This document shows, one piece after another, positions 1-9,700 of a stretch of DNA of 43,865 bases. The position numbers and the translations under genes are program-made. The notes under the pieces are model-generated. The model was given only the letters and a program-made list of their open reading frames with translations. It did no database searches and had not been told where the DNA came from. Positions within the stretch are counted from its first letter, which is position 1. Each line of letters starts with the position of its first letter. Origin of the DNA: an uncultured Chloroflexota bacterium (lineage in GTDB: Bacteria > Chloroflexota > Anaerolineae > UBA4142 > SHND01); NCBI GenBank assembly GCA_937870825.1, contig CALMZO010000444.1, forward strand, positions 1 through 43,865, in the 5' to 3' direction.

Positions 1-353
1 CACCAACGACGCGAGTTCAATGTAGGGGCGGAGTGGGTTGACATTCATCTCACAATCCGAAACGGGAGTTCACCCGTTGGGCTATCAACTCGGTTTGCTC
101 TTTATGACGCAGTGCGTTATGAAATGAGCGTAAAAAGTATAGCATAAATGTCCCCACCAACGCGGGACAAACGACAAATGTTTTGTGGTGTGAAACGTGT
201 CATAGTGGCTGCAAATCGGCTCGAAAAGGTTTCATCTCCCTACATGCCCGCACTCGTGTACAAGCGAGTGCGGGCATGTCTTTATCTGTACTATGTGCCC
301 GCGTCACAACCTCGCGCGCGCGACGTTCTACAAGCTAACGAGGAGGAACGGGC
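1..353. other. non-coding left edge with a hairpin
   Basis: I see no convincing gene here. An arm at 13-18 (gagttc region) can pair loosely with one near 90, and a short hairpin lies at 62-79, but these do not make a canonical tRNA. Short open frames lack ribosome-binding sites. The only strong structure is the stem-loop at 242-279. A good ribosome-binding site (gaggagg, near 340-346) belongs to the gene starting at 354. Confidence 0.4.
242..279. terminator. 15-bp perfect stem-loop, probable terminator
   Basis: acatgcccgcactcg (242-256) pairs perfectly with 265-279 across an 8-base loop, and the + strand continues with ctttatctgt. The GC-rich stem fits an intrinsic terminator for an element that ends to the left, although the T-tract is weak. 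It lies about 75 bases ahead of the gene at 354. Confidence 0.5.
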
Positions 354-731
354 ATGGCTATTGAACAAACGGCGGAATTGGACGAACACGGCAGACCGCT
401 GAATCCGCAAACGAACAAACCGGAACGGACGCGCGACAAGGGCACGCGCGCAGCCGGCGCGGTGGATTGGCAAGGCATGGAGGGCGAAACGCCCACGCCC
501 GATTGGGAAAACAAACCCGCGCAGACAGACAAACCCGAACGCGGGGTAGAGATTGCGCGGTCCGCGCGTCCTGATGAACGTGACGAGGACAAAGTAGAGC
601 GTCTCGCCGCGCCCGATTGGCGGAGTGAGCAGCCGCTTCCGTCCGCGCGCAATGCGCTTGACCCGCGCGGGGAGAATACCCCGCACGATTTTTACGAGAC
701 GGACCCGGACGCGCACGATTCGTCCGCGTAA
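354..731 (+). CDS. hypothetical protein, 125 aa, hydrophilic and disordered
   Basis: I do not recognise this protein. The start at 354 is supported by a strong purine-rich ribosome-binding site (aggagg) about 8 bases upstream. It has no signal peptide or membrane segment. It is highly charged and rich in Asp, Glu, Arg, Pro and Ala, with repeated patterns such as APDWR / TPDWEN and stretches of Arg/Asp that suggest intrinsic disorder. Codon bias (GCG, CGC, GAC) matches the surrounding genes, which supports a real gene. It is followed 17 bases later by a lipoprotein gene in the same direction, so the two may be co-transcribed and end at the terminator near 1065-1099. Confidence 0.6.
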   Translation: MAIEQTAELDEHGRPLNPQTNKPERTRDKGTRAAGAVDWQGMEGETPTPDWENKPAQTDKPERGVEIARSARPDERDEDKVERLAAPDWRSEQPLPSARNALDPRGENTPHDFYETDPDAHDSSA

Positions 732-748
732 TGGGTTGAGGAGCGTAT

Positions 749-1060
749 ATGAAGCGATTTGCCTTGCTGTTGGTTGTGTTGTTCCTATTTACAATGGCGT
801 GCGACCTGACTGCGAATGTCCAAGGCACGCCCGGCGCCGGCGGACTACCTGACCCCAGCGGCAATAACAATCCCGGCAGTTTGAACACACCGAATCCCAA
901 TGACCCCGGTCAGGATATCAACACCGCGCTGCCGCCGACACAGCCGGCGCCCGGTGTCGTCATCACGCCGCCCGGTTCAAGCGGCGGACCCGGTACACCA
1001 ACTGTGCCGACGCTGAACGATGTCACGCCGTCGGGCTTTACCCCAACCCCAAGTCAATAA
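749..1060 (+). CDS. small Pro/Gly/Asn-rich lipoprotein, 103 aa
   Basis: The N-terminus has a positively charged start (MKR), a hydrophobic stretch (residues 4-16) and a Cys at 18 in the context FTMAC, which resembles a lipobox. The protein is therefore probably lipid-anchored on the outside of the membrane. The rest is low complexity, rich in Pro, Gly, Asn and Thr (NPNDPG, PPTQPAPG, TPTPSQ), like an extended stalk or disordered linker, with no enzymatic motif. A ribosome-binding site (gaggag) precedes the ATG. It lies directly downstream of the hypothetical gene at 354 and ends in front of a bidirectional terminator. Function unknown. Confidence 0.65.
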   Translation: MKRFALLLVVLFLFTMACDLTANVQGTPGAGGLPDPSGNNNPGSLNTPNPNDPGQDINTALPPTQPAPGVVITPPGSSGGPGTPTVPTLNDVTPSGFTPTPSQ

Positions 1061-1064
1061 AACA

Positions 1065-1099
1065 AAAACCGCGCCGAGGTTGAACCTCGGCGCGGTTTT
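1065..1099. terminator. bidirectional intrinsic terminator
   Basis: aaaaccgcgccgagg (1065-1079) pairs with 1085-1099 across a ttgaa loop, with A and T tracts on the two flanks. It sits between the convergent genes 749-1060 (+) and 1107-2126 (-) and can serve both. Confidence 0.85.
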
Positions 1100-1106
1100 G
1101 ATTGTG

Positions 1107-2126
1107 TCACGCGTACACGTTTTGAAAACGCGGCAAAATTTCGCGCGCGTAAAATTCAAAAAAACTGTCCTGGTCGGGTCCGACTTGGTGAATGTAAATG
1201 TGCGAATATCCGGCGTCAATATATTTTTGAATGGCTTGCGCGTGTTTTTCGGGGTCGGGACCACACGTCATGGATTCGCACACTTGCTCGGCAGTGACAT
1301 TTTTTGTCGCTTGCTCAAAATGCGCGGGCAGTGGCAATTCCTGAGAGAGTTCTCCTTCGAGCGCGGCATTGGGCCACCACTTGAGCGCGGTGGCTTGCGC
1401 CTCTTTTGCCGTGCGCGCATAACATACCGTCAGCTGTCCATAACGCGGTTTGCCCTTGCCGCCCGCATCCGTGAAGGTTTTGACGAGTTTATTTTCCGGC
1501 GATGTGGCAACGAGTCCGTCGCCAAGCTCGCCCGCGAGTTCTGCCGCTTTCTCTCCGCCTGCGGCGAAATAGATTTCCGGCAGTTCCTCCGGCAGGGTAA
1601 AAATTTGCGCGTTCTCGAGTTGATAGAACATGCCGTAATGGCTTTGCGAACCGCCTTGCCACAACAGGCGAATGACCGCGACGGCTTCGCGGAGCATCTC
1701 TGCGCGCACATCGTATTCGGGCCACTTGTCGCCAAGAATGTGTTCGTTCAAATTTTCGCCTGTGCCCACGCCGAGAAAAAATCGTCCGGGCATCATGCTC
1801 GCGACCGTTGCCGCCGCGTGCGCGATAATCGCGGGATGCGTGCGAATCGTTGGACATGTGACCCCGGTGCCAATTTGCAGGCGTTCGGTATTGTGCGCGA
1901 TGGCGCCGAGTACGCTCCACACAAACGCGCTTTGTCCTTGCCGGCGCGTCCACGGATGAAAGTGGTCTGAAATCAGTGCAAAGGTAAAACCGCTTTCTTC
2001 GGCGCGGCGCGCATATTGCACCAAATCGTTGGGGCGATGCTCTTCGCTCGAAAGCGCATAGCCCAATTCGATTCCGGGGCTGCGTTGATTCTTTCCCTTT
2101 GGTTGTTTGCCGTTTGGTCGTGGCAT
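1107..2126 (-). CDS. F420-dependent oxidoreductase, luciferase-like (TIGR03557-type)
   Basis: This 339-aa protein is a bacterial-luciferase-fold (TIM barrel) oxidoreductase. Recognisable segments are IELGYALSSEEH near the N-terminus, the ISDHFHPW motif (residues about 53-60), IGTGVTCPTIRTHP, and the family signature FFLGVGTGENLNEHI (about 117-131), which is typical of F420-dependent glucose-6-phosphate-dehydrogenase-like proteins. The cofactor is inferred to be deazaflavin F420; the substrate is unknown. The ATG at 2126 has an aggagtg ribosome-binding site directly upstream on the minus strand. The N-terminal 15 residues are basic and Gln/Lys-rich and probably flexible. The gene is monocistronic, convergent with the lipoprotein gene, and separated from it by a shared terminator. 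F420 use fits Actinobacteria or Chloroflexota. Confidence 0.88.
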   Translation of the reverse strand: MPRPNGKQPKGKNQRSPGIELGYALSSEEHRPNDLVQYARRAEESGFTFALISDHFHPWTRRQGQSAFVWSVLGAIAHNTERLQIGTGVTCPTIRTHPAIIAHAAATVASMMPGRFFLGVGTGENLNEHILGDKWPEYDVRAEMLREAVAVIRLLWQGGSQSHYGMFYQLENAQIFTLPEELPEIYFAAGGEKAAELAGELGDGLVATSPENKLVKTFTDAGGKGKPRYGQLTVCYARTAKEAQATALKWWPNAALEGELSQELPLPAHFEQATKNVTAEQVCESMTCGPDPEKHAQAIQKYIDAGYSHIYIHQVGPDQDSFFEFYAREILPRFQNVYA

Positions 2127-2337
2127 TTTTCACTCCTTGAAAATTTGTTCAAAAAGTTAAAACGATGAAATCGCGATTCCACGATTAGAGTTTCGCGTTG
2201 CGTGCGCGGCAAATGTATCTTGAACTGTATCCGATTATTGTATCGTGATGGATGGTTTTTTTTTTGGATGGGGTTATGGTGAAAAAAGGCATTGACGCCT
2301 GATACAGAGGTAACGCATTTTTTTTGAGGGAGGAAAT

Positions 2338-2565
2338 ATGCCAAGGGGTGACAAATCAGCCTATACGGGCAAACAAAAACGGAAAGCGGAACACATTGCC
2401 GAGGGCTATGAAAAGCGCGGCGTATCGGCAACGACCGCCAAATCCCGCGCGTGGGCAACGGTGAATAAAGAATCGGGCGGCGGGAAAAAGAGCGGCTCGG
2501 GACGCGGTAAAAAAGAAAATCATTCATCGTCGCGCAAAGGCGGACGCAAGGGCGGCAGTCGTTAG
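2338..2565 (+). CDS. small basic KGG-rich conserved protein (often annotated as plasmid stabilization protein)
   Basis: The 75-aa protein begins MPRGDKSAYTGKQKRKAEHI and contains GYEKRGVSATTAKSRAWATVNK. This pattern is found in a widespread family of small basic proteins often labelled plasmid stabilization protein, although no function is established. The C-terminal third is Gly/Lys/Ser-rich (GGGKKSGSGRGKK) and probably disordered or nucleic-acid binding. A gggagg ribosome-binding site precedes the ATG. The next gene starts about 100 bases downstream, and the end-joining genes follow, so a DNA-related context is possible. Confidence 0.8.
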   Translation: MPRGDKSAYTGKQKRKAEHIAEGYEKRGVSATTAKSRAWATVNKESGGGKKSGSGRGKKENHSSSRKGGRKGGSR

Positions 2566-2661
2566 GACATCAAGTGCCTCTGAATGGCAGGACTCGTTCC
2601 GATAGACCATTTCAAAAAATTTACATACACCAATTTGGCTGAGGATGCATCAGGAGCAACT

Positions 2662-3075
2662 ATGGCGACAAAAACAACGACGCGGCGCGGCACCGCAGCG
2701 CGTGGCAAAACCAAAGTTGGCGCGTCGGGTACGCGCACGTCGGCGCGTTCGGCGCGCGGCACAAGGGAATTGAGTGACGCGCGCATGACCACCGACCTGG
2801 AAAAAATTCAACGTTGGGTGGAAGAACGCGGCGGCTATCCCGCGACCGTCTCGGGTACGGAAAATCGCGGTCAGGACGCGGGCGTACTGCGAATTGATTA
2901 TCCCGGATTCAGCGGCGAAGGCACACTCGAACGCATTTCTTGGGAAGATTGGTTCGCCAAGTTCCGCGACCAAGACCTTGTGTTTCTCTATCAAGAAGAA
3001 ACCAAGGACGGCGGACCGAGTCGGTTTTCAAAATTGATTTCGCGTCAAGAAGCCGACATACAGCGGCGTTCGTAA
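2662..3075 (+). CDS. conserved hypothetical protein with basic Thr/Arg/Ala-rich tail, 137 aa
   Basis: I chose the ATG at 2662 because aggag lies five bases before it (2652-2656); the frame is open upstream to 2584 but without a ribosome-binding site. Residues 1-38 are a basic, Ala/Thr/Arg/Ser-rich tail resembling histone-H1-like extensions. Residues about 40-130 form a small folded domain with LEKIQRWVEERGGYPA, RIDYPGFSGEGTLERISWEDWF and FRDQDLVFLYQEE. I do not know the biochemical role of this domain. The gene ends at a terminator-like hairpin and precedes two LigD-like genes. Confidence 0.75.
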   Translation: MATKTTTRRGTAARGKTKVGASGTRTSARSARGTRELSDARMTTDLEKIQRWVEERGGYPATVSGTENRGQDAGVLRIDYPGFSGEGTLERISWEDWFAKFRDQDLVFLYQEETKDGGPSRFSKLISRQEADIQRRS

Positions 3076-3094
3076 TGGAATACGCTTAACTGTA

Positions 3095-3161
3095 AGGGCG
3101 AAACACATGCAACCATCGCTTGTCCCTTGAGGGGACTTGCGCGCACGTGTTTCGCCTTTTT
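3095..3161 (+). terminator. long imperfect terminator hairpin
   Basis: ggcgaaacacatgc (3097-3110) pairs, with one G-T wobble, with 3143-3156. An inner hairpin (gtccc/ggggac, 3122-3135) lies between the arms, and a T-run (3157-3161) follows. It should limit transcription from the gene ending at 3075 just before the LigD-like gene. Confidence 0.6.
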
Positions 3162-3167
3162 CTTGAT

Positions 3168-4940
3168 GTGGCACTGAAAGAATCGCAACGGAAACAAAAT
3201 TTCTCCAAGCCGCGCGAACCGCGCGGCGCGCCGGCAAAAAACGCGCGCCGCCGTTTTGTCGTGCACGAACATCACGCCTCGCGTCTGCATTTCGATTTTC
3301 GTTTGGAAATGGCGGGCGTCTTGAAATCGTGGGCAGTGCCAAAAGGTCCGTCACTCGACCCGCGCGACAAACGTCTCGCCGTCGCGGTACCGGACCATTC
3401 TGTCCGTTACATTGACTTTGAAGGCGAAATTGCCGAAGGCGCGTACGGCGCGGGCCAAGTGCGCGTCTGGGACAACGGCACGTACGATTTGGTTGAGCCG
3501 TTCGACCCGTTGGAGCAGCTCGATGCCGGCAAATTGAGTTTTGTGCTGCACGGCAAAACATTGCGCGGCGAATTTACGCTCGTGAAATTGGCGAATCGCG
3601 ACAAACAATGGCTGCTCATCAAAAAAGACGATGGCGATGCCAAACGCGGCTGGAGAATCGAAACGATTCTCAAGGATGCGGAAAACGCGCGACCTGCGCG
3701 CAAAAAAAAAGCGCGCGTGGGTGAAAACGGAAACGCGCCTCTGAGCGAACGAGTGCTGGAGAGTCCGACACGCACGCGCGCAAGTGTCGCCGACGACGCA
3801 CATGACGATTATGCCGATGCGCGCGGTCCCGATACGCTGCGGGTTCGCAGGCGCGGCAAGACCATCATCGTCCGCGGCGTCGAAAAATCGAAAATGCCGC
3901 GCGTGATTGAACCGATGCTGGCGACGTTGGTGAACAAACCGTTTGTGGATGCCGAATGGATTTTTGAAACGAAATGGGACGGCGTGCGCGCGCTGTGTTT
4001 TATCGAAAAGGGCAAAGCGCGTTTTGTCTCGCGCAGTCAGCAGGACATTACCTTTCGCTATCCCGAATTGAAAACGTTGCCCAACGCGGTGGATGCCGAA
4101 CGCGCGCTTCTCGACGGCGAAATTGTCGTGTTTGATAAAAAGGGCGCATCGCGTTTTCAACTCTTGCAGCAGCGCATCGGCGTCGTTGAACAGGCAGACA
4201 TCGCGGCACGCGCCGCGCAACACCATGTGACGTACTGTGTATTCGACTTGCTGTATTGCGATGATTCCAACTTGATGCGCGCCGCGCTGCTGGAACGCAA
4301 AACGGTATTGCAAGCCATTCTCAAGCGACATCCTAACCTTAAATTTTCCGCGCACACAGCGCGTGACGGCGAAAAAGCGTTGGCGGCAGCTGCGCGCAAA
4401 CAGTTGGAAGGCATCGTCGCCAAACACAAATTGAGTCCGTACGTGCAGCGCCGCAGCAGCCGCTGGCTAAAAATCAAAACGCAGCTGCGGCAAGAAGTCG
4501 TCATCGGCGGGTACACCGAACCGAAAGGTTCGCGCGAACATTTCGGCGCGCTTGTCGTCGGCGTGTATGACGACGGCGAATTGAAATTTGTGGGCAATGT
4601 CGGCGGGGGCTTTAATCGCAAAGCGCTCAAGCAAACGTTCGCGACGATGCAAAAATACAAAACCAAAAAATCGCCGTTTGCGAATGGCACACAGCCGAAT
4701 GACCGCGTGCAGTGGCTCAAACCCAAACTCGTCGGCGAGGTAAAATTTGCAGAATGGACGGCGGGCGCGCAAATGCGCCAGCCGATTTTTATGGGACTGC
4801 GCGACGACAAAGCGCCGCATCAAGTACATTTTGAACATGAACACGAAACCAAACGCCAGGTCAAAAAAGCCGAACGACAAGACCGCGCGCGCGGCAAGCG
4901 CGCGCGAAAAACGCTCGTCGCAAAACGGACGCCCAAGTAA
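3168..4940 (+). CDS. ligD: LigD-like ATP-dependent DNA ligase with N-terminal 3'-phosphoesterase domain
   Basis: DNA ligase of the bacterial non-homologous end-joining type. From a GTG at 3168 the protein is 590 aa and begins VALKESQRKQNFSKPREP, which matches the usual LigD start; a TTG at 3120 lies inside the terminator and is less likely. The 3'-phosphoesterase (PE) domain spans about residues 10-150 and keeps the His/Asp/Arg cluster (HEHHASRLHFDFRLE) and the His...Tyr pair (PDHSVRY). The ligase nucleotidyltransferase domain (about 245-420) carries the KxDG motif ETKWDG with Lys269 as predicted adenylation site. An OB-fold domain (about 425-545) and a basic tail follow. A poorly conserved linker separates PE from ligase. 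The polymerase domain of classical LigD is encoded by the overlapping next gene. No Ku gene is in the window. Confidence 0.9.
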   Translation: MALKESQRKQNFSKPREPRGAPAKNARRRFVVHEHHASRLHFDFRLEMAGVLKSWAVPKGPSLDPRDKRLAVAVPDHSVRYIDFEGEIAEGAYGAGQVRVWDNGTYDLVEPFDPLEQLDAGKLSFVLHGKTLRGEFTLVKLANRDKQWLLIKKDDGDAKRGWRIETILKDAENARPARKKKARVGENGNAPLSERVLESPTRTRASVADDAHDDYADARGPDTLRVRRRGKTIIVRGVEKSKMPRVIEPMLATLVNKPFVDAEWIFETKWDGVRALCFIEKGKARFVSRSQQDITFRYPELKTLPNAVDAERALLDGEIVVFDKKGASRFQLLQQRIGVVEQADIAARAAQHHVTYCVFDLLYCDDSNLMRAALLERKTVLQAILKRHPNLKFSAHTARDGEKALAAAARKQLEGIVAKHKLSPYVQRRSSRWLKIKTQLRQEVVIGGYTEPKGSREHFGALVVGVYDDGELKFVGNVGGGFNRKALKQTFATMQKYKTKKSPFANGTQPNDRVQWLKPKLVGEVKFAEWTAGAQMRQPIFMGLRDDKAPHQVHFEHEHETKRQVKKAERQDRARGKRARKTLVAKRTPK

Positions 4941-6540
4941 AAACGGCGCGCTCGGCGAATACAACCGCAAACGCGATTTTTCCAAAACGCGCGAACCGAA
5001 AGGCGAACTCGCCAAGTCGGCACGACGACGCTTTGTCGTGCAAGAACATCACGCCTCGAAACTGCATTACGATTTTCGCCTGGAACTCGGCGGCGTGTTG
5101 AAATCGTGGGCGGTGCCGCGCGGACCTTCGCTCGACCCTTCGCAAAAACGGCTGGCGATGATGACCGAGGACCACCCCGTAAACTATCTCGCGTTTGAAG
5201 GAAACATTCCCAAAGGCGAATACGGCGCGGGCGAAATGCGAATTTGGGATACGGGAACGTGGGAACCAGCATGGGACGAAAAACCCGAAAAGCAATTGGA
5301 CAAAGGACGTTTTGGATTCATTCTGCACGGAAAAAAATTGAACGGCGAATTTAATTTGGTTCGCATGGGGCGTTCTGACGAACGCGGCAACGGACGCGCG
5401 GGCGACAGACCCGGCAAGCAATGGCTGCTTATCAAGGCAAAAGACAAATACGCCAACGAAAACGACGAACTCGTACCGATTTTGCGCGGACAAACGCGCA
5501 CGCGTTCCAATCGCTCGCGAAAGGGACCGTCGGTTGTCAAAGTCCCTGTAGAGGGCAAAGCCGAACTGATTGCGAAGGTTTTCAAGGAAAAAAATTTAAA
5601 AGGCGATAGAAAGGTTCAGGTGGAGGGCAAGGTTGTCGAAGTGACTTCGCTCGACCGTGTGTATTTCCCGGAAAAAAAATACACCAAAGCCGATTTGCTC
5701 CAGTACTATTACGCGATGGCAGAAACGATGCTGCCGTATCTTGCAGACCGCCCGCTCATTCTGAAACGCTTTCCACTCGGCGTGGACGAAAAATTTTTCT
5801 TTCAGCATGATGTGGACGAGGTTCCCGATTACGTGGAAACGTACACGACGCAGGCGCTCGGACATACCGTTGATTACGTCCTTTGCAACAACACCGCGAC
5901 GCTGTTGTATCTTGCGAACAAAGGCGTCATTCCGATTCACCCGTGGCATTCGCGCGTGGCGGACATCGAACATCCCGATTGGGTTGTGTTTGATTTGGAC
6001 CCGGGGCAAGTGGAATTTGAAACGGTGCGGGAACTCGCGCTCGCGACGAAAAAATTTTTGGACGAACTCGGACTCGAATCGTACGCGAAAACATCCGGCT
6101 CGCGCGGAATGCACGTGTACGTTCCCATTGAACCGCGATACCCGTACCGAGAAATCGCGGAATTCGCCGAACGGGTGGCAATGGGCATCGTGCGCGCGAA
6201 CCGCGCCATTGCCACAACGGTGCGCTCGTTACAGAGCCGCAAACCGAATCAAGTGTACGTGGACCATTTGCAAAACGCGCAAGGAAAAACCATCGTCGCG
6301 CCGTACTCGGTGCGCGAACGCGCGGCGGCAACGGTTTCTGCGCCGCTGGAATGGAAAGAGGTGCGCGGGCAGGTAACACCCGGCGAATTCACCATCGAGA
6401 CAATGCCGAAACGTTTGGAAGAAAAAGGCGATTTGTTCGCGGCGGTGTTGAAAAACAAACAATCGCTCGACGCGGCGTTGAAAAAACTGGACGCGTTCGA
6501 AAAACCGAAACGCACACGCGCGACAAAACAAAAAATGTGA
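4837..6540 (+). CDS. LigD-like protein: 3'-phosphoesterase plus primase-polymerase (PE-POL)
   Basis: A 567-aa second end-joining protein, taken from the ATG at 4837, which overlaps the ligase gene by 104 bases in another frame. An ATG is also open at 4747 but lies deeper inside the ligase gene. Residues 1-38 are a basic linker. A second PE domain (about 40-200) keeps QEHHASKLHYDFRLE, EDHPVNY and PKGEYGAG, so its catalytic residues look intact. The C-terminal polymerase/primase domain (about 265-550) shows HPWHSR, the metal-binding FDLDPG, SGSRGMHVYVP and VDHLQNAQGKTIVAPYSVR. It should add nucleotides at double-strand breaks together with the ligase. Tight overlap implies translational coupling. 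A PE-POL fusion separate from PE-LIG is an unusual division of LigD. Confidence 0.88.
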   Translation: MNTKPNARSKKPNDKTARAASAREKRSSQNGRPSKNGALGEYNRKRDFSKTREPKGELAKSARRRFVVQEHHASKLHYDFRLELGGVLKSWAVPRGPSLDPSQKRLAMMTEDHPVNYLAFEGNIPKGEYGAGEMRIWDTGTWEPAWDEKPEKQLDKGRFGFILHGKKLNGEFNLVRMGRSDERGNGRAGDRPGKQWLLIKAKDKYANENDELVPILRGQTRTRSNRSRKGPSVVKVPVEGKAELIAKVFKEKNLKGDRKVQVEGKVVEVTSLDRVYFPEKKYTKADLLQYYYAMAETMLPYLADRPLILKRFPLGVDEKFFFQHDVDEVPDYVETYTTQALGHTVDYVLCNNTATLLYLANKGVIPIHPWHSRVADIEHPDWVVFDLDPGQVEFETVRELALATKKFLDELGLESYAKTSGSRGMHVYVPIEPRYPYREIAEFAERVAMGIVRANRAIATTVRSLQSRKPNQVYVDHLQNAQGKTIVAPYSVRERAAATVSAPLEWKEVRGQVTPGEFTIETMPKRLEEKGDLFAAVLKNKQSLDAALKKLDAFEKPKRTRATKQKM

Positions 6541-6748
6541 GCGAAATGCCGAATGTGTTCGCCAACGCAATCAAGAATTCGCCGCAGCGTAGGACCAGAG
6601 CGCGTAAAGGGACGGCATTGCTTTTACACAGAATTCCAAGCGCGCCCAAGTAGTGTTTCCATATCCGCAAGGGCCAGGGTCTTTGGTTTCGCGTGCTGAG
6701 CATGACATAGAGTTCTCATCAGTCGCCTCACGCCTTGACAAACAAAAA
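6541..6748. other. intergenic region between convergent genes
   Basis: I see no supported gene. Short open frames on both strands lack ribosome-binding sites. The minus strand ends with the terminator at 6749-6776. Confidence 0.5.
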
Positions 6749-6776
6749 CAGCCGCAGGAATTTTCTCCTGCGGCTG
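6749..6776 (-). terminator. intrinsic terminator of the nuclease gene
   Basis: cagccgcagga (6749-6759) pairs with 6766-6776. On the minus strand the stem is followed by a T-rich run, 21 bases past the stop codon of the nuclease gene. Confidence 0.85.
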
Positions 6777-6796
6777 TCAACGTACGAGGCATTACA

Positions 6797-9700
6797 TTAC
6801 TTGAACTTGAAATTCGCGCGGCGCGTACTCCCGTCGCTGAACTTGATGACCAACTGGCGACAGGTGCCTGACCAATTCTTGTTCGTCTTCCAATTGTAGT
6901 GATACTGTTGATTCTCCGCGCTGTACTTGAGTTCGCTCTTGCCGGGCGTGTCCGTTTCTTCGATGCCGTCCGTGTCCGCGTCCGCATCGCACGCGATGGG
7001 TTCGGACTTGGGATATCCTGCGACAAAGATGTTCATGCCGTAATCGCCGCCGAGCGAGAATTTGATTGGTACGTTGCTGCCCGCTTTAACGACGTTGAAC
7101 ACGGGACGATTGTCCACCGGCGGAAAGAATCCCTCAAACGCAAAGCGAATGCTCACGGTCGTTTCAGCAATCGCGCTGTGTCCGAACGGGTCGCTCGCGC
7201 GCACGCGAATCGTCTGCGTGCTTGGCACGGGATAACCTGTCGAATCGAACGTTGCAGATTGTCCCGGCGTTTCGAACGAACCATTGTTATCCAAATCCCA
7301 TTCGAACGCCACCGCGTCGCCGTCGGGGTCGCTGCCCGTCGCGTTGACCTGCACCGTTTGGCCTGTTACGACGTGATACGGTCCGCCCGCGTCCACCGTC
7401 GGCGGCGAATTCACGAGGTCGAGTCCGATGATAACGGGGTCGTGGTCCGAGACGCGAAACTCGTCGGGACTGTAAAGCGTGTTTTGCAGATTCGCCGTTT
7501 TAAAGTTGGTGTTGTAATCGAGCACGCTCGGCTCATCCGCGTTGATGTGATAATCGCCCACGCCCGCGACTTGGGCGAGCAGACTGCTCGTCCCCAACGC
7601 GTAATCGAGATAACCCCATTGCCCATCGAACACGAACGAGTACGCGTCCGCCCCAAGCAAATGTTCGACGAGATTGATGTAGCCCGCATTTTCGAGCGCG
7701 GTGACGGGGTCTTCTTGCGCGTACGAATTGAGGTCGCCGACAATCAGAATGTCCGCATCGCCGGTGCCGGTCGGGTCGCTCGCGAGCCAGTTCGCCAATT
7801 CATTCGCCGCGTTCGTGCGCACAACATTGCAGTTGCCTTGCCCGTCACCTGCATCCGGAGCATCGCACGCGCTGCCTTTGCTCTTGAGATGATTCACGTC
7901 CACGATAAACACCGCGCCGTCATTGGTTTGAAACGCTTGCGCGAGCGAAGGACGACTGCGCGGTTCGCTGTCGCCGCCGTTCACGAACGCGACCGAATTT
8001 AACGCGGCAGTTTGTCCGACGGGCGTCACACGCGCGGGTTTGTACAACATACCCACTTTGATGGCATCCGTACCCAACGCGTTCACTTGCCCCGTCCCCG
8101 CGTCCACGTCAATGAACGCGTACGTACCGGGCGCGGTGGCATCGTTCAAACGGTCGGTGAGAAATTGAATCGCGCTCGATGCCCCGTACCCATCGTTTTC
8201 AATTTCGTTCACCGCGAGGATATCGGGATTCATTTGCAAAATTGCCGCGACGGTTTTTGGATACTGCCTGTCAAATTCCGCCTGCGTATCCGCGCCGCGA
8301 CAATCCATCGCCGCGCCGCCAACCCCGCCCGCGCAATTGTCCACCGTGTCGGGCAATCCGTCGAACGTATTGAAAAAGTTCAACAGGTTCAATCCGACAA
8401 CGCGAAGCGAACCGCCAACGTTCGGTGGTGAAGAGGGACGCGCGTTCGTTGCCTGGAAATTCGGAACGCCGCCGCCCAGCGCGTTGATTGGACGCACGCG
8501 GTACGCGTTGCCGCTCGCGCTATTGCCCGCCCACGTGTACGTCATTACGCCGACAATGTTTGTTGCGGTGTCGCCGCCGCGTAACGTGTTGCTCGCGGAG
8601 AGCGGATTGCCGCCGCGTCCAAACAAAATCGGGTCGGGATTTTGATTTTGCAGCGCGTCGTCAATGATGATGCGATTGAGATTGTTTTGTGCTTGCAGCG
8701 CGTTCGCCGCCGCGCCCGGTGTTGTCACATGCGTCGGCTGCTGCAATCGTCCATCTGCGGACATGACCACTTGATTGAAACGTCCAAGTTGGAAATGTTC
8801 GGTGACGTACAGCGTTTGCGGCAAGCGCACGAGCATTCCTTCGTACTGTTCCAAAAAGTCGGGAGAAGAAACGGGGAACGTCACATCAACAGGAGCAACG
8901 GAACCACTGCCGCAATTCAAAATCGTTGACGCGCTGATTTGCGTTTGACCTTGAAACTCGCTTGCGTTTCCCGTGACGCGCACGACATCGCCGAGAGCGA
9001 CATTGTTGTTGTTGTTGTTGAAAACGAAAATGCCGTCGGAGGTCGCGTCATTGCCGTCGCCGCTTTCGTCCTGCAAATAAAAACCGCGCAGAGTTGGCGA
9101 TGCGCCTTCGTAATCGCCGACGACAACACCGCGCGTCGTGACCGTTCCCGTAATCGCCGCATTCAAGCCGCTGCCTTGAATATCAAAAATCGGCGTGTAG
9201 GACGCGGCGCAAACATTCCCGCTCGAAAAATTCACAACCACATTCGCGCTCATGTTGTCGGGCGGGTCGTTCGCGTCTTGGTCAGAAACTTGATTGGCGA
9301 AAATTGTGAGCGCGCACGAATCGCCGTTCGCAAAATCGGTTGTGGGGTCGAGGGTAAAAGTGGTTGGACCGCCGCTCACGTTCACCGCGTGCGTGCCGCT
9401 CGAACTGCACGTCACATCAAACGATGCCGCGCTCACATTCACCGCTTCCGAAAACGTCACGTCCAGATTCGCGTTCACGGCAACACCCGTCGCGCCATTG
9501 GCGGGATTCGTGTTATCCACCGCAGGGGCTTGGTCGAGGGGACATGGATTCAACGGCGACGCGCTGTTGCGCGGTGTGGGCGCGCTTGCGGAAAAGTCCG
9601 CGCCGTTCTGGTCGGTGTCGGTGCAGCCATTTCCCGCGCGCAGGACGGCAGTTGTGTTGGTCGTCGCGGGGGCAGCCGCGCTGCCTTCAAAAAAATTTGC

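Noticed and set aside
1..110. tRNA-like folding at the left edge
   Set aside because: A loose closing stem and a hairpin exist, but no T-arm or anticodon arm in the right place on either strand.
3351..4427. Minus-strand open frame of about 358 codons opposite the ligase gene
   Set aside because: It is a shadow of the GC-rich ligase gene, whose motifs are clear.
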